From the NCBI RefSeq assembly GCF_900104455.1, contig NZ_FNHB01000001.1, positions 682,001 to 746,000 on the forward strand: a stretch of 64,000 nucleotides of DNA, written 5' to 3'. Of the stretch, positions 29,574 to 39,092 are shown one piece after another. The first letter of the stretch is position 1. Every line of letters starts with the position of its first letter. Below the pieces are notes generated by a model. The model was given only the letters and a program-made list of their open reading frames with translations. It ran no database searches and had not been told where the DNA came from. This stretch comes from Dendrosporobacter quercicolus. GTDB lineage: Bacteria; Bacillota; Negativicutes; DSM-1736; Dendrosporobacteraceae. A program made the position numbers and the translations under genes.

Positions 29574-30570
29574 CACTGTCATCTCCCTCCATCACTACCT
29601 GTGATATTTGCACTGCCACTTTTTTGCCGGAAATACCGGGCTTGCAACGAAATTTTTCTTTATGACCGATGATTACACTGAGATCATCTTCTACCTTTGT
29701 TTCCAGCTGCAAAACATCACCAACCGCCAATTCCAGCAACTCCTGTACCATGACCGTAATTTGGCCAAGCTCTACCGTCATCGGAATGAGTGTTCTTGAC
29801 AATTTGCGCTGCAAAGCCTGCATATGCTCCGGGTGCTCTTGTTTAGACACTGATGAAGCCACCCAAAAAGTTGTGGTTAGCTTTGACATGATTGGTTCTA
29901 AGACCAGGTAAGGGATGCAAATATTGATTAAGCCTTCTACCTGACCAATTTTGGTTTGCAAAGTAACAATGACCACCATATCGTTCGGTGGAACAATCTG
30001 CGTAAACTGCGGATTGGTTTCAATCGCCTCCAGGCGCGGCTCTATCGTTACTACCTGCTTCCACGCTTCCTGAAAAGCCTCCAAAGCCTTGTTCATTACC
30101 CGCCTTACGATTGCCTCTTCAATATCGGTGAGCGATCTTGGCTTGGCCGGCGGCAAACCAGGCCCGCCAAACAGACGGTCAATGACGGAAAATATAATAT
30201 TGGGGTTTAACTCTAATATTACATTTCCTTTCAGCGGCCGCATATTAAATATACCGATAACGCTGGGATTAGGCAACGAGCGGATAAATTCCTCGTACGT
30301 CAACTGATCAACCGAGGCGACATTGATATGAACCAGCGCCCTTAAATGTGCTGAGAGGTAAGTGTTCAACAGGCGAGCAAAATTCTCATGCAGCATATAG
30401 AGGGTGCGAATTTGGTCTTTAGAAAACTTATCAGGGCGTTTAAAATCATATACTTTTATTTTGCGTTGTTTTTGCTCTACCCGCATTTCTTCGGCCGAAA
30501 CAACACCCGTCGACAACGCTGACAATAAATCATCGATCTCGTTTTGCGACATTACATCAGACCCTGACAA
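29566..30570 (-). CDS. fliM: Flagellar motor switch protein FliM
   Basis: FliM is the C-ring protein that binds CheY-P. It carries the N-terminal CheY-binding motif SQNEIDDLLSAL, a central CheC-like domain (about 50-240) and a C-terminal FliN-type domain (VELGQITVMVQELLELAVGDVL). I choose TTG at 30570, 7 nt after AGGAGG, giving SGSDVMSQNEIDDLL; a GTG at 30588 lies before the ribosome-binding site. Length 334 aa fits. Confidence 0.95.
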   Translation of the reverse strand: MSGSDVMSQNEIDDLLSALSTGVVSAEEMRVEQKQRKIKVYDFKRPDKFSKDQIRTLYMLHENFARLLNTYLSAHLRALVHINVASVDQLTYEEFIRSLPNPSVIGIFNMRPLKGNVILELNPNIIFSVIDRLFGGPGLPPAKPRSLTDIEEAIVRRVMNKALEAFQEAWKQVVTIEPRLEAIETNPQFTQIVPPNDMVVIVTLQTKIGQVEGLINICIPYLVLEPIMSKLTTTFWVASSVSKQEHPEHMQALQRKLSRTLIPMTVELGQITVMVQELLELAVGDVLQLETKVEDDLSVIIGHKEKFRCKPGISGKKVAVQISQVVMEGDDSDE

Positions 30571-30627
30571 AATTCCCCCTCCTTTCACACCATTGAATAT
30601 ATTTCGGTTTAAACAGCCAAATTTCCT

Positions 30628-31095
30628 TTACTGCAAGATAAAATGAGTAATGTAAACCTGGTATACTCGTTCCGCTCCCAGCGTTTTATTCAGCTCGTTC
30701 TTAATAATTTCTTTTAGCTGGTCTTGCTTGCCCGGATCAAAATCTTCAATCTTTTGCGAGCGCAGCAATTGTACAACCGTATCCAGCACCTTGACCTCGG
30801 TTGCTGATGGCGATTTGCCGTCAGTTGCCTGTTCAGCCCCGGCGGCCTGCATTTCGAGAATAATGCCGATTTTCAGATAGCGTCCGCTGTTTACTCCGCC
30901 AATATTAACAAGCAGCCCGTCCTTGGCATCACCCAGTTTAACAAGCACGCCAGGTCCGGAAGCCGCCGCCCCGGTTGATTTTTCCGCCACTATTTTAGTC
31001 GCAATAAAATAAGATACACCTCCGGCCAGCAAGAGACCGAAAACTATCATTCCCACAATCAGCCCCATAGGGAATTTTTTCCCGCTGTCAGCCAA
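30628..31095 (-). CDS. fliL: Flagellar basal body-associated protein FliL
   Basis: FliL surrounds the stator and supports torque. The 155-residue protein has a short cytoplasmic tail, one transmembrane helix (about 9-30) and an extracytoplasmic domain ending in YQVYITHFILQ. TTG at 31095 lies 9 nt after GGAGG and gives the expected short tail; GTG at 31125 would place the ribosome-binding site inside the gene. Confidence 0.9.
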   Translation of the reverse strand: MADSGKKFPMGLIVGMIVFGLLLAGGVSYFIATKIVAEKSTGAAASGPGVLVKLGDAKDGLLVNIGGVNSGRYLKIGIILEMQAAGAEQATDGKSPSATEVKVLDTVVQLLRSQKIEDFDPGKQDQLKEIIKNELNKTLGAERVYQVYITHFILQ

Positions 31096-31175
31096 CGACC
31101 AACACCTCCACATTATAAAAACCACAGTTCAGTTGTTCATTCAACTTCATTGCCTTCGCGCCAACGCCCGGTTGC

Positions 31176-31370
31176 TCAGCGAAGATTACGATAGATTGCC
31201 CGGCGGTAATCCATCACCCTGCGTACGATTTCGTCCATCGATTCCTCGACAATCAACTTTTTGCCGCTGGTCAGCGTAATTACAGTATCCGGCGTCTCCT
31301 CAATGGTTTCAATCAATTCGGCATTCACGACAATATCGTCCTCACCTTTCAGTCTGGAAACCTTTATCAT
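31176..31370 (-). CDS. flbD: Flagellar FlbD family protein
   Basis: This 64-residue protein belongs to the FlbD family (YlzI in B. subtilis), located between flgE and fliL in most Bacillota. The segments VNAELIETIEETPDTVITLTSG and VEESMDEIVRRVMDYRR are characteristic. It is not related to the Caulobacter regulator of the same name. The molecular role is unknown. AAGGGGGGG precedes the ATG. Confidence 0.9.
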   Translation of the reverse strand: MIKVSRLKGEDDIVVNAELIETIEETPDTVITLTSGKKLIVEESMDEIVRRVMDYRRAIYRNLR

Positions 31371-31423
31371 GCCTATCCCCCCCTTGAGCTAAGGAATAGG
31401 GGGGATTAACCCCCTATTTTACT

Positions 31424-32995
31424 TTAGCGCTTTAAATTTGCCAAATCCTGCAGCATTTCGTCGGTTGTCGTAATAATCTTCGAATTGGCCTGGAACCCTC
31501 TTTGGGTAATAATCATATTACTGAATTCCTGCGCCAAATCGACATTGGACATTTCCAGCGCCCCGGGCGTTAGTTTTCCCCTGCCGCCGCTATTGGCTGC
31601 GCCAATCTGCGCCACCCCTGAATTATTGGACTCGGTATACATACTATTGCCGGCTTTCGTCAAACCAGCCGGATTATTAAAGGCCGCCATGCTTACCTGC
31701 GCCAGACTTTTGATTACACCATTCGAAAACTTGCCGGAAATTGTGCCTGAAGCATCGGCATACACACTTTCCAGTACGCCGGCGGCATAACCGTCCTGCG
31801 ATTGATATTTCGCTGTGGTTTCACCCCCATATTGCTTTAACCCGTCGAAATCCAGCGTAAAATTCACCGTATCGGCGCCGACCGGCGTAAAGGACAGCGG
31901 GCTGGAAGCAGTGCCATAAGTTGCTCCTGTTAATATTGAAGGCACAGTAACAGTTGGTGTTGCCGCTGGAGTAGTAATTGCCGCTATATCAAAAGTGAAA
32001 TCAGTGCCGTTAAGAGAAAAGGTCACATCTCCGCCGGTGAAATTACTTTCAGTATGCAGTGTATTCCCATTTTCCTTAACAGTAAGATTCCAGGGCGATC
32101 CTACAGGATCGCCAGTGCCGGTAAATTCAAACACAAGATCGTGACTCACCAGACCGCGATCAGTAACTGTAGTGCTAAAATTGCCACCGGCATCAGCCAG
32201 ACCTAAGCCGGTTACTGAAATATCAAAAACACTTGCTGTATCTAGAGTAACATCCCTAATGGTGTCAATTTCACCGGCAGTGGTGAAGGCGATTTCCTTC
32301 AGGTTATTGGTCGGAACCGCCGAACCGTCGACAAGCGAGGTGCCGGTCAGCCAGGTATTGGTGCCGGTCTTATAAAACACCTGTTTGACGTTATGAGCAT
32401 TGCCCAATGAGTCGAAGACCGGTATAGTAACCGGTATGGATGTGCCTACTTCCGCATCGGCCGACAGATTTTTCGCAAACTCAATCACCGAGGTTGCTTT
32501 CGCCGGCGTTGTAATTCCCTTGGGAATCGTAATTGCGGTTGGATCCTGGTTGGTGTCGATATTGCCACTGGCGTCAGCCATATAGCCCATTACTTTATAA
32601 CCGCCCGACAATGACACAAAGTTTCCTTCCGTGTCAAAATCAAAATTGCCGGCTCTGGTATATAGCTTGTTTAAACCGTCGGACAAAACGAAAAAGCCGG
32701 AGCCGCTGATGGCCATATCGGTCGGCTGACCGGTCGTCTGCGGACTGCCATCGGTAAAAAGGGTCTGAATACTGGACAGCTGCATGCCCAGCCCGATCTG
32801 CATCGGGTTGGTACCGCCAAGATTTCCCTGGGGACTTGAAGCACCTTGTAAGGTTTGGCTTAACATATCCTGAAAATTAACGGTACTGGCTTTAAAGCCG
32901 ACAGTGTTCACATTGGCAATATTATTGCCGATGACATCCATTTTGGTTTGGTGATTGCGCAAACCGGAGATGCCGGCAAATAGCGAACGCATCAT
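31424..32995 (-). CDS. flgE: Flagellar hook protein FlgE
   Basis: FlgE polymerises into the hook. It has the N-terminal rod/hook motif SLFAGISGLRNHQTKMDVIGNNIANVNTVGFK (given in part: residues 3-34), a large variable Gly/Thr-rich middle (about 150-440), and a C-terminal VDLAQEFSNMIITQRGFQ motif. The ATG at 32995 has GGGAGG 10 nt upstream; the longer in-frame start is rejected. At 523 aa it is longer than the B. subtilis homologue because of the surface-exposed middle. A later part of the middle has many Thr/Val repeats of low complexity. Confidence 0.95.
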   Translation of the reverse strand: MMRSLFAGISGLRNHQTKMDVIGNNIANVNTVGFKASTVNFQDMLSQTLQGASSPQGNLGGTNPMQIGLGMQLSSIQTLFTDGSPQTTGQPTDMAISGSGFFVLSDGLNKLYTRAGNFDFDTEGNFVSLSGGYKVMGYMADASGNIDTNQDPTAITIPKGITTPAKATSVIEFAKNLSADAEVGTSIPVTIPVFDSLGNAHNVKQVFYKTGTNTWLTGTSLVDGSAVPTNNLKEIAFTTAGEIDTIRDVTLDTASVFDISVTGLGLADAGGNFSTTVTDRGLVSHDLVFEFTGTGDPVGSPWNLTVKENGNTLHTESNFTGGDVTFSLNGTDFTFDIAAITTPAATPTVTVPSILTGATYGTASSPLSFTPVGADTVNFTLDFDGLKQYGGETTAKYQSQDGYAAGVLESVYADASGTISGKFSNGVIKSLAQVSMAAFNNPAGLTKAGNSMYTESNNSGVAQIGAANSGGRGKLTPGALEMSNVDLAQEFSNMIITQRGFQANSKIITTTDEMLQDLANLKR

Positions 32996-33076
32996 ATTAA
33001 AACGACCTCCCATAATTAATTTGCTGACTGCGTCGATCAATCGGCAGCCTTTAGGGCTTCCTGTTGAGGTCCAGCC

Positions 33077-33469
33077 CTAGATGATTACCGCACTGTCAAT
33101 ATTGGTAAATACATTATCCTTCATGCTGGCGCCATCCATTGCGGTAATGACCGTTTTATTTTTTACACTGACGACCAGAGCCAGATCATTCATCAGAATA
33201 AGCGATTCTCTGGCGCCTTTTTGCCCGGCCTTTTCCACAGCGTTGTTTAATTTACTTAAATCGGCCTCACTCAAATTGATATTCCGGCTGTTCATCCGTT
33301 GTAAGGCATGCTGGGAAAACTTTACCTGATTTAATTCCTGCTGTAGTAATTGATCAAATGGTACGCCGGCATTCACCGGTTTTTTCCCTGCGCCGGACGA
33401 TTGACCGGCTGCTGTCCGCTGGGCGGGAATGAATGGCTGCTGCGATAAATATAGCCGGTTGTCAGACAT
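33077..33469 (-). CDS. Flagellar operon protein of the TIGR02530 type
   Basis: This 130-residue protein has the conserved core FSQHALQRMNSRNINLSEADLSKLNNAVEKAG and the C-terminal LILMNDLALVVSVKNKTVITAMDG (partial motifs at about 50-80 and 90-115). This family occurs only in flagellar operons, between flgD and flgE, and has no settled function. The N-terminal 40 residues are disordered. AGGAGG precedes the ATG at 33469. Confidence 0.88.
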   Translation of the reverse strand: MSDNRLYLSQQPFIPAQRTAAGQSSGAGKKPVNAGVPFDQLLQQELNQVKFSQHALQRMNSRNINLSEADLSKLNNAVEKAGQKGARESLILMNDLALVVSVKNKTVITAMDGASMKDNVFTNIDSAVII

Positions 33470-33486
33470 AACGGCTAAGCCTCCTT

Positions 33487-33930
33487 TCAGACCTCCTCGA
33501 CTTTCGTAATTTGGGGCAGATAAGCGATTTTATCGCCAATCTTCAATTCGAGCACGCCATCGGTAAACTGAATGGCCTTAACGACGCCTGTGTGCTCCTG
33601 CTTGTCGGCGTCAGTCCAGGTTACTTGCTTGCCAATCATGGAGCTGGCCTGCGTGGTAAGCAAAGTGCCGTTCATATACTGCATTTGTTGCAATGTAGAG
33701 GTCATTGACGCATTCATTTCCTGCATTTGCTCCAGACTGGAAAACTGCGCCATTTGGGCGATGAATTCCTTGTCTTCCATTGGTTCCATTGGATTTTGAT
33801 AACGCAGCTGCGTAACCAGCAGGTTTAAAAACGCATCCTTGCCTAATTCGTCATTAGAATTTTTGGCTGCTGTTCCCGTATTGGTGGTCGCTGTAGTATC
33901 TACAGCTGCATTATTGCTGATTGTCGCCAT
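33487..33930 (-). CDS. flgD: Flagellar hook capping protein FlgD
   Basis: FlgD caps the growing hook and directs FlgE assembly. The N-terminal LGKDAFLNLLVTQLRYQNPMEPMEDKEFIAQMAQFSS region (residues 29-65) is diagnostic. Only 147 aa long, it keeps the short C-terminal beta part and lacks the larger FLG domains of Gram-negative relatives, as in B. subtilis. GGGAGG precedes the ATG. It lies 14 nt after fliK. Confidence 0.94.
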   Translation of the reverse strand: MATISNNAAVDTTATTNTGTAAKNSNDELGKDAFLNLLVTQLRYQNPMEPMEDKEFIAQMAQFSSLEQMQEMNASMTSTLQQMQYMNGTLLTTQASSMIGKQVTWTDADKQEHTGVVKAIQFTDGVLELKIGDKIAYLPQITKVEEV

Positions 33931-33944
33931 TTTCTTTACCTCCC

Positions 33945-35279
33945 TTATACCCGGTAATCGACACCGTCGTCCGATACCGCCTGATTGCTGAGCACTGCCT
34001 CCGCTTCTTCAAAAGCATCTTCGCCTGCCAGCTTATTCTTAAACTTCATTATCGGCTGCTGCGGGGCTTCCCGCTGTCCATTAGATAAAAACTGGCCTAA
34101 CCCGGCATATACGCCGACAGTATCAACCTTTAAACCTTGATTTGACAACTCCTGTTTCAATTGCTGCAAAGAAGCTTCCAGCACCGTTCGCACTTCAGCA
34201 TGGTCAGAGTGGAAGCTGGCATTGACGATGCCCTTGTCCACCGTAACTTTTAACGTTAACTCTCCCAAATGCTCAGGCTTCAGCTTAATGATCATTTGCG
34301 TTTCCTGATTGTTTTTCAACAGTTGGGCCTGTTCCACAATTTGGGTGGTGATATTGTGGGTATCCTTGACAAATTGCGTGGCCGCACCCTTGGCTTCAGT
34401 GGGATGGGTCTGCGTAGTACGCTGCTGCAATAGTTCCGCAAACACATTTTTTACCGGTTCAGCTTCTCCAGTTTCTCCGTCGGTACTTGTCAAATTGGCT
34501 TTGTTCTCCGGCTTAACGTTAACCGGTTCTGTTGACTTCCCGGTTGTAGTTGCCGCAGCCTTATTGACCGCACCCGGAACGGCAGTCAGTTCAGGCTGCT
34601 CAGCATCAGCCTCGACCGCTGCGGTCGGCTGCGTATTGACATTGCCAGGCAGACTTGCGGCGGATTTAACCTGAACAGGCGCCGTATTCTGATCTTTCTG
34701 GTCTTTGCGCAGCATTTGCCCGGCAGTGTTAACTGACGTTACCGGATCTTCATTGCCGTCAGCGCTCAGCATCTCCTGCAAAGGATTCACCGGAGCCGCC
34801 TCAGCCTTAGCTGTTCCCTGTCTGCCGGCATTCGTTACGATAACAGCAGATCCTGTTGACTTTGTCATGCCGGAATCAGCCTGTAATTCAGGCACTGCTG
34901 CTTCAGCTTGGGTCAGCGGTATTGGAGCTTGGTTCTTCAGGCCCGTCTGCTGACTCGCCGGCATGTCCTCCGGCTGGGCAGGCAACGCCGCCACAACGTT
35001 TGGAAATTCAGTTTCCGCACCTGCCTCAGCGGCAGCCCCGGGATCAGCCGGAATTACGGCAGGCTCAATGGTTACCATTGCCGGCATCGTAAAAGGCAGC
35101 ATAATATCCTTCTGGCCCTTGCCGTCAGGTATATCTTGCTCGTCATCTGTTGTTGCAGCTGCCATGGCATCGCTGAACGTCTGTCCCTTTTGACATCCCG
35201 CCGCCGTCTTGGCGCTTTCCTGGCCTCGGCCGCCGGCTGCCGCAGAGTTCATAATGACGTCAGACATGATTGCATTCAT
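33945..35279 (-). CDS. fliK: Flagellar hook-length control protein FliK
   Basis: FliK measures hook length and triggers the FlhB specificity switch. The long N-terminal part (about 1-320) is Ala/Pro/Thr-rich and disordered, and the Flg_hook domain (about 335-420) includes IKLKPEHLGELTLKVTVDKG. The sequence is poorly conserved outside this domain, as is usual. ATG at 35279 follows AAGGAGGTGAACAT, so the longer in-frame start at 35312 is rejected. Length 444 aa is within range. Confidence 0.92.
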   Translation of the reverse strand: MNAIMSDVIMNSAAAGGRGQESAKTAAGCQKGQTFSDAMAAATTDDEQDIPDGKGQKDIMLPFTMPAMVTIEPAVIPADPGAAAEAGAETEFPNVVAALPAQPEDMPASQQTGLKNQAPIPLTQAEAAVPELQADSGMTKSTGSAVIVTNAGRQGTAKAEAAPVNPLQEMLSADGNEDPVTSVNTAGQMLRKDQKDQNTAPVQVKSAASLPGNVNTQPTAAVEADAEQPELTAVPGAVNKAAATTTGKSTEPVNVKPENKANLTSTDGETGEAEPVKNVFAELLQQRTTQTHPTEAKGAATQFVKDTHNITTQIVEQAQLLKNNQETQMIIKLKPEHLGELTLKVTVDKGIVNASFHSDHAEVRTVLEASLQQLKQELSNQGLKVDTVGVYAGLGQFLSNGQREAPQQPIMKFKNKLAGEDAFEEAEAVLSNQAVSDDGVDYRV

Positions 35280-35327
35280 ATGTTCACCTCCTTTCAGGTT
35301 TTGTTCTATCATTCATTGCAGCCAAAT

Positions 35328-35972
35328 TTAATTGGTCACAATTGAACGCGCCGGAGCGCTGCCCGCAAAACCGCGCAGCATAATTTCAGTCAGCCTGGCC
35401 GACCGGCTGGCATCCATTAAAGCTAAAATTTTCGCCGCCTGATCTTCTTCCATTTTATTTAAAATAGCCAATACATCGGCATCGTTAAGCTCATTAAGAA
35501 CATTTACCGCGTCTTCCGCTTTCATCCCGCCATATAATCTGGCCAGCTTGGCTACTCTTTTATTCTCCTCCTGCTGCCTGGCCTTAGCCAGCTTATCCAG
35601 TTCCAGCTGATTCAGTTCTGCGGCCGGGCTGGTTGCCGGCGGCGCTGTCTGCACAGCCTGAGGCGGCGGAACCGCCGGATCGGAAGCATTGTCGGAGGCC
35701 TGCGCAGGTGCTTGCTGTTCATCAGCCGGCACTGCTTCGAAATTCGTTTGCGGGTTGGTAAAATACCGGCCAACAACCGGATAATCATAAAGCTTCCATT
35801 TGTCGGCCAGACCCGGAAGGTCAATCAGCTTTAAATAAATGCCCAGAGCAAAACCAGCGCCTGTAATCATTACCAATACCAAAAGTACTGCCAGGATTTT
35901 CAACTTCCGGCCTGAAGAAGTTTTTTCTACATCAACACCATCAAAGTCCTCTTTTTTTGTTTTTGGAGCCAT
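35328..35972 (-). CDS. MotE-like flagellar operon membrane protein with MgtE-N domain
   Basis: One N-terminal transmembrane helix (about 23-46), a Pro/Ala-rich linker with a coiled coil, and a C-terminal MgtE_N-type helical domain (YGGMKAEDAVNVLNEL ... DQAAKILALMD). The same family is annotated as MotE or YlxF between fliJ and fliK in Bacillota, and the fold resembles part of FliG. A chaperone role for motor components has been proposed for homologues. The name here rests on position and domain order. Confidence 0.82.
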   Translation of the reverse strand: MAPKTKKEDFDGVDVEKTSSGRKLKILAVLLVLVMITGAGFALGIYLKLIDLPGLADKWKLYDYPVVGRYFTNPQTNFEAVPADEQQAPAQASDNASDPAVPPPQAVQTAPPATSPAAELNQLELDKLAKARQQEENKRVAKLARLYGGMKAEDAVNVLNELNDADVLAILNKMEEDQAAKILALMDASRSARLTEIMLRGFAGSAPARSIVTN

Positions 35973-35996
35973 TCCTATTACCTGCCTTCTCCAACG

Positions 35997-36548
35997 CTAC
36001 TGTGAGTCGCGGTATTGCTGCAACACTTTGCCGACATAATCCTGCGTTTCACGGTAAGGGGGCACGCCCTGGTAACGCACAACCGCTTGCGGACCGGCGT
36101 TATAAGCTGCTACCGCTTTTGTCACATCGCCATTGAACTTAGTTAAAAGCTCTTTCAGATATTTAACGCCGCCGTCAATGTTTTCTTGGGCATCATAAAC
36201 GTTTTGAACCCCTAAAGCCTGCGCTGTTTCCGGCATCAGCTGCATTATCCCCGCCGCCCCTGCCGGCGAGACGGCGCCAGGATTAAAATTAGACTCATTG
36301 CGGGCTACTGCCGTAATCAGCCTGGCATCAACACCGTATTTGCGGGAAGAAATATCGATCATACTCTGAATATCCTTAGCACCGGCTGCCGCTTCTTGGG
36401 CCGCTGCGCCTTTTGTGCCATTTACCAAGCCGCTGCGCAGCTCGACGGTTAACATCTGCTGAAAATCCGCCGCTCTTCCGGCTTGTTGTAGATGGAACCG
36501 TTGTTCAATACTGTTGATTCGTTGTAAAACCCGGTCAATGCCGCTCAT
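35997..36548 (-). CDS. Lytic transglycosylase (SLT domain) in the flagellar operon
   Basis: This enzyme cleaves glycan strands of peptidoglycan. The C-terminal SLT domain (about 65-180) has the catalytic Glu E85 in AVARNESNF, followed by SPAGAAGIMQLMPETA and VAAYNAGP. The N-terminal 60 residues contain a coiled coil and no clear signal peptide, so it may be exported through the flagellar apparatus. Its place between fliJ and the MotE-like gene suggests a role in rod penetration of the wall. ATG at 36548 is preferred to TTG one codon earlier. Confidence 0.9.
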   Translation of the reverse strand: MSGIDRVLQRINSIEQRFHLQQAGRAADFQQMLTVELRSGLVNGTKGAAAQEAAAGAKDIQSMIDISSRKYGVDARLITAVARNESNFNPGAVSPAGAAGIMQLMPETAQALGVQNVYDAQENIDGGVKYLKELLTKFNGDVTKAVAAYNAGPQAVVRYQGVPPYRETQDYVGKVLQQYRDSQ

Positions 36549-36552
36549 CAAA

Positions 36553-36999
36553 TCACCTTACCTGTCGCCCATATAGTTGCATTCCAAGTTCATCAAGCTG
36601 CTGCTGTTCCTCATGCAGCACGGCCGCTTTAAACTCGGCAAATCTTTTTCCCCGTAAGTTTTCAATGACTTTCAGCTTGTTGATCGCACCATTCAATATC
36701 ATTAAGCATTTTTGTTGCGCTAACTCCACTTGAACAACCTGTTCTTTTTGATCCGAAATATTTTCCCGAAGCTTAGCAAAGTAACTGTGATAGGTTTTAA
36801 GAACCTCAATGGATATCAGCTTATCCTTGGATATCTGAAAGGAAGCCATACTGCTAAGCAGCTGTCGTTCAGTCTGTTCCAGCAAAGACTTCGCTGAAAC
36901 TAACCGGTTAGTTTCAGCCGCATAGGCAAGCTGAGCCTGTTCTTTTTGCATTTGCCGGACTTTTAACAAGGTATCCAAACGGAACCTGAACTTTTTCAT
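36553..36999 (-). CDS. fliJ: Flagellar export protein FliJ
   Basis: FliJ is the stalk-like coiled-coil protein that links the FliI ATPase ring to FlhA. The 148-residue sequence is almost wholly helical with heptads (FRFRLDTLLKVRQMQKEQAQ at the start). It follows fliI by 24 nt. Primary sequence is weakly conserved, so the call relies on length, helicity, the N-terminal motif and position. Confidence 0.9.
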   Translation of the reverse strand: MKKFRFRLDTLLKVRQMQKEQAQLAYAAETNRLVSAKSLLEQTERQLLSSMASFQISKDKLISIEVLKTYHSYFAKLRENISDQKEQVVQVELAQQKCLMILNGAINKLKVIENLRGKRFAEFKAAVLHEEQQQLDELGMQLYGRQVR

Positions 37000-37023
37000 A
37001 AGCGCCTCCCCGACTCCTTCAAC

Positions 37024-38340
37024 CTAGCCTTCGGCCACTAATTCGACCAACCGCTGCACAGTCTCAGCCAATGTACTGATTTCATAAACATCCTGCTGCA
37101 AAAAACGCTTAATTTCACTAATCACACCGATCGCCCGGTCGATTTCCGGATTGCTGCCGGAAACATAGGCGCCGATATTAATTAGGTCTTCCGCCTCACG
37201 ATAGGCCGCCAGAGCGCAGCGCAGCCGCTGGCCGGCCTGATAATGCCGGGCTTCAACAATTTCCAGCATAACCCTGCTGACACTGTTCAAAACATCAATT
37301 GCCGGATAGTGATTTTGCGCCGCAATATCACGTGACAGTACAATATGCCCGTCAAGAATACTGCGAACCGCATCAGCAATTGGTTCATTCATATCATCGC
37401 CGTCAACCAGCACAGTATAAATTCCGGTAATCGAGCCTCTTTCACCGGTTCCCGCCCGTTCCAGCAGCTTAGGCAGCATTGCAAATACCGACGGCGTATA
37501 GCCGCGGGTTGCCGGCGGTTCACCCACCGTAAGGCCAACCTCACGCTGGGCCATCGCAAATCTGGTGACAGAATCCATCATCAAAATAACATTTAATCCC
37601 TGGTCACGGAAAAATTCCGCAATGGCGGTCGCCGTCATCGCGCCTTTGATCCGGACCAGCGCCGGCTGATCAGAGGTTGCAACAACGACTACTGAACGCC
37701 GGAGCCCGTCTTCACCCAAATCGCGTTCGATAAATTCCCGTACCTCCCGGCCCCGCTCCCCTACCAGTGCGATTACACTAATATCGGCTTCCGTATTCCG
37801 GGCAATCATACCCAGCAAGGTGCTTTTCCCTACGCCGCTGCCGGCCATGATGCCGATTCTCTGTCCGCGCCCCAGCGTCAGCAGGCCGTCAATCGCCCGC
37901 ACCCCCACCGATAGCTTTTCGGTTATTCTGCGGCGGGATAAAGGATGCGGCGGGGCAGCCTGCAAAGAATATTCAATATTTGAGGTAAGCGGGCCTTTGC
38001 CGTCAATGGGATTGCCCAAGCCATCCAAAATCCGCCCCAATAACTGCCGCCCCACAGTGACCTTCAGCGTCCGCTGAGCCGCGATCACTTCACAGCCAGG
38101 ACCAATTCCATGCATTTCACCAATCGGCATCAGCAACACCCGGTTCTGCCTGAACCCCACAACTTCTGCCGGTACCGGCTGGCTGTTCGCAACGCGCGGA
38201 CAGACATAACAGAGTTCGCCGAGATTTACATTTGGTCCCTGCGCTTCAATAACCAGCCCGATAATCTGCGTTATCTTACCATTCATTTTGATTGATTCCG
38301 CCTGATTGATTGCCTGCAGGTATTTATCAAAATCTATCAT
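37024..38340 (-). CDS. fliI: Flagellum-specific ATPase FliI
   Basis: FliI is the hexameric ATPase of flagellar export, related to the F1 beta subunit. Walker A GIMAGSGVGKSTLLG is at about 163-177, Walker B VILMMDSVTRFAMAQREVGL at about 245-265, and the signature PSVFAMLPKLLERAG near 285. Length 438 aa is typical. Its ATG overlaps the fliH stop in ATGA. Confidence 0.97.
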   Translation of the reverse strand: MIDFDKYLQAINQAESIKMNGKITQIIGLVIEAQGPNVNLGELCYVCPRVANSQPVPAEVVGFRQNRVLLMPIGEMHGIGPGCEVIAAQRTLKVTVGRQLLGRILDGLGNPIDGKGPLTSNIEYSLQAAPPHPLSRRRITEKLSVGVRAIDGLLTLGRGQRIGIMAGSGVGKSTLLGMIARNTEADISVIALVGERGREVREFIERDLGEDGLRRSVVVVATSDQPALVRIKGAMTATAIAEFFRDQGLNVILMMDSVTRFAMAQREVGLTVGEPPATRGYTPSVFAMLPKLLERAGTGERGSITGIYTVLVDGDDMNEPIADAVRSILDGHIVLSRDIAAQNHYPAIDVLNSVSRVMLEIVEARHYQAGQRLRCALAAYREAEDLINIGAYVSGSNPEIDRAIGVISEIKRFLQQDVYEISTLAETVQRLVELVAEG

Positions 38341-39092
38341 GGAGCAATATCCTGCAAGGTTTTTTCCAGCACTTCAAACTGGGTGCTCACTCTGGCGTCA
38401 ACCGTCCCATTGGAGCTTTCAATCATGCAGCTGCCCGGCTCAATTGTCTGGTCAGGAGTAATCGTTAAAGCCTGCTCCTGCCCCAGAATCAATTGCAGGT
38501 CCCGGCGATTTTGCAATACCGGCTCGTAATCGGCAGAGTTCACCCGAAGGACAATCTGCTCCTGATCGCGCACCTTCTCCAAGGCCTTTTTCGCGATAGA
38601 CAGGACTACTTCAGCCGTGTTTTCCAGTTCCCGGGCTAAAATTTTCCGTGCTACCGCCACAGCCAGTTCCACAATTTTTCCTTCTGCCGCGATAATACAA
38701 TCCTTAGCTTCCCGTTCGGCCAATGCAATGATATCCTGGCTTTTTTTGACTGCGTCAAGCAAGGCCTGGTGCATTTCGGCTTGAGCAGCTTGCCGGCCTT
38801 CGGCATACCCGTTGTCATAGCCTTCCTGAAAGCCACGCTCTTGGGCCTGTTCGGCCAGACCTGCGCCTTTTTCTCCCGCTTCGGCAGTAAGGTGATCTGC
38901 TTTGGCCTCAGCCTGGGCAATCACTGCCGCTGCTTGTTCCCGGGCAGTTTGCAGAAATTCTTCCGCTTCCAACCGCAACTGGGCTGGCGAAGGCCCAGTG
39001 TCGTCAACAGGTTCGCTTGGCGCGCACACCGGACTATGCTGGATCACCCTTGGCAGGTCGCGCATGGCCACACTCTTGAGAATTTTAGGCAA
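38337..39092 (-). CDS. fliH: Flagellar assembly protein FliH
   Basis: FliH binds and restrains FliI. It is 251 aa, with an acidic/Ala-rich central helix (QEGYDNGYAEGRQAAQAEM near 100-120) and a C-terminal V-type stator-like domain (VELAVAVARKILARELEN onwards). The likely start is TTG at 39092, overlapping the fliG stop by 8 nt and preceded by AAGGGGACGAG; an ATG at 39143 would extend 17 residues into fliG. Confidence 0.9.
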   Translation of the reverse strand: MPKILKSVAMRDLPRVIQHSPVCAPSEPVDDTGPSPAQLRLEAEEFLQTAREQAAAVIAQAEAKADHLTAEAGEKGAGLAEQAQERGFQEGYDNGYAEGRQAAQAEMHQALLDAVKKSQDIIALAEREAKDCIIAAEGKIVELAVAVARKILARELENTAEVVLSIAKKALEKVRDQEQIVLRVNSADYEPVLQNRRDLQLILGQEQALTITPDQTIEPGSCMIESSNGTVDARVSTQFEVLEKTLQDIAP

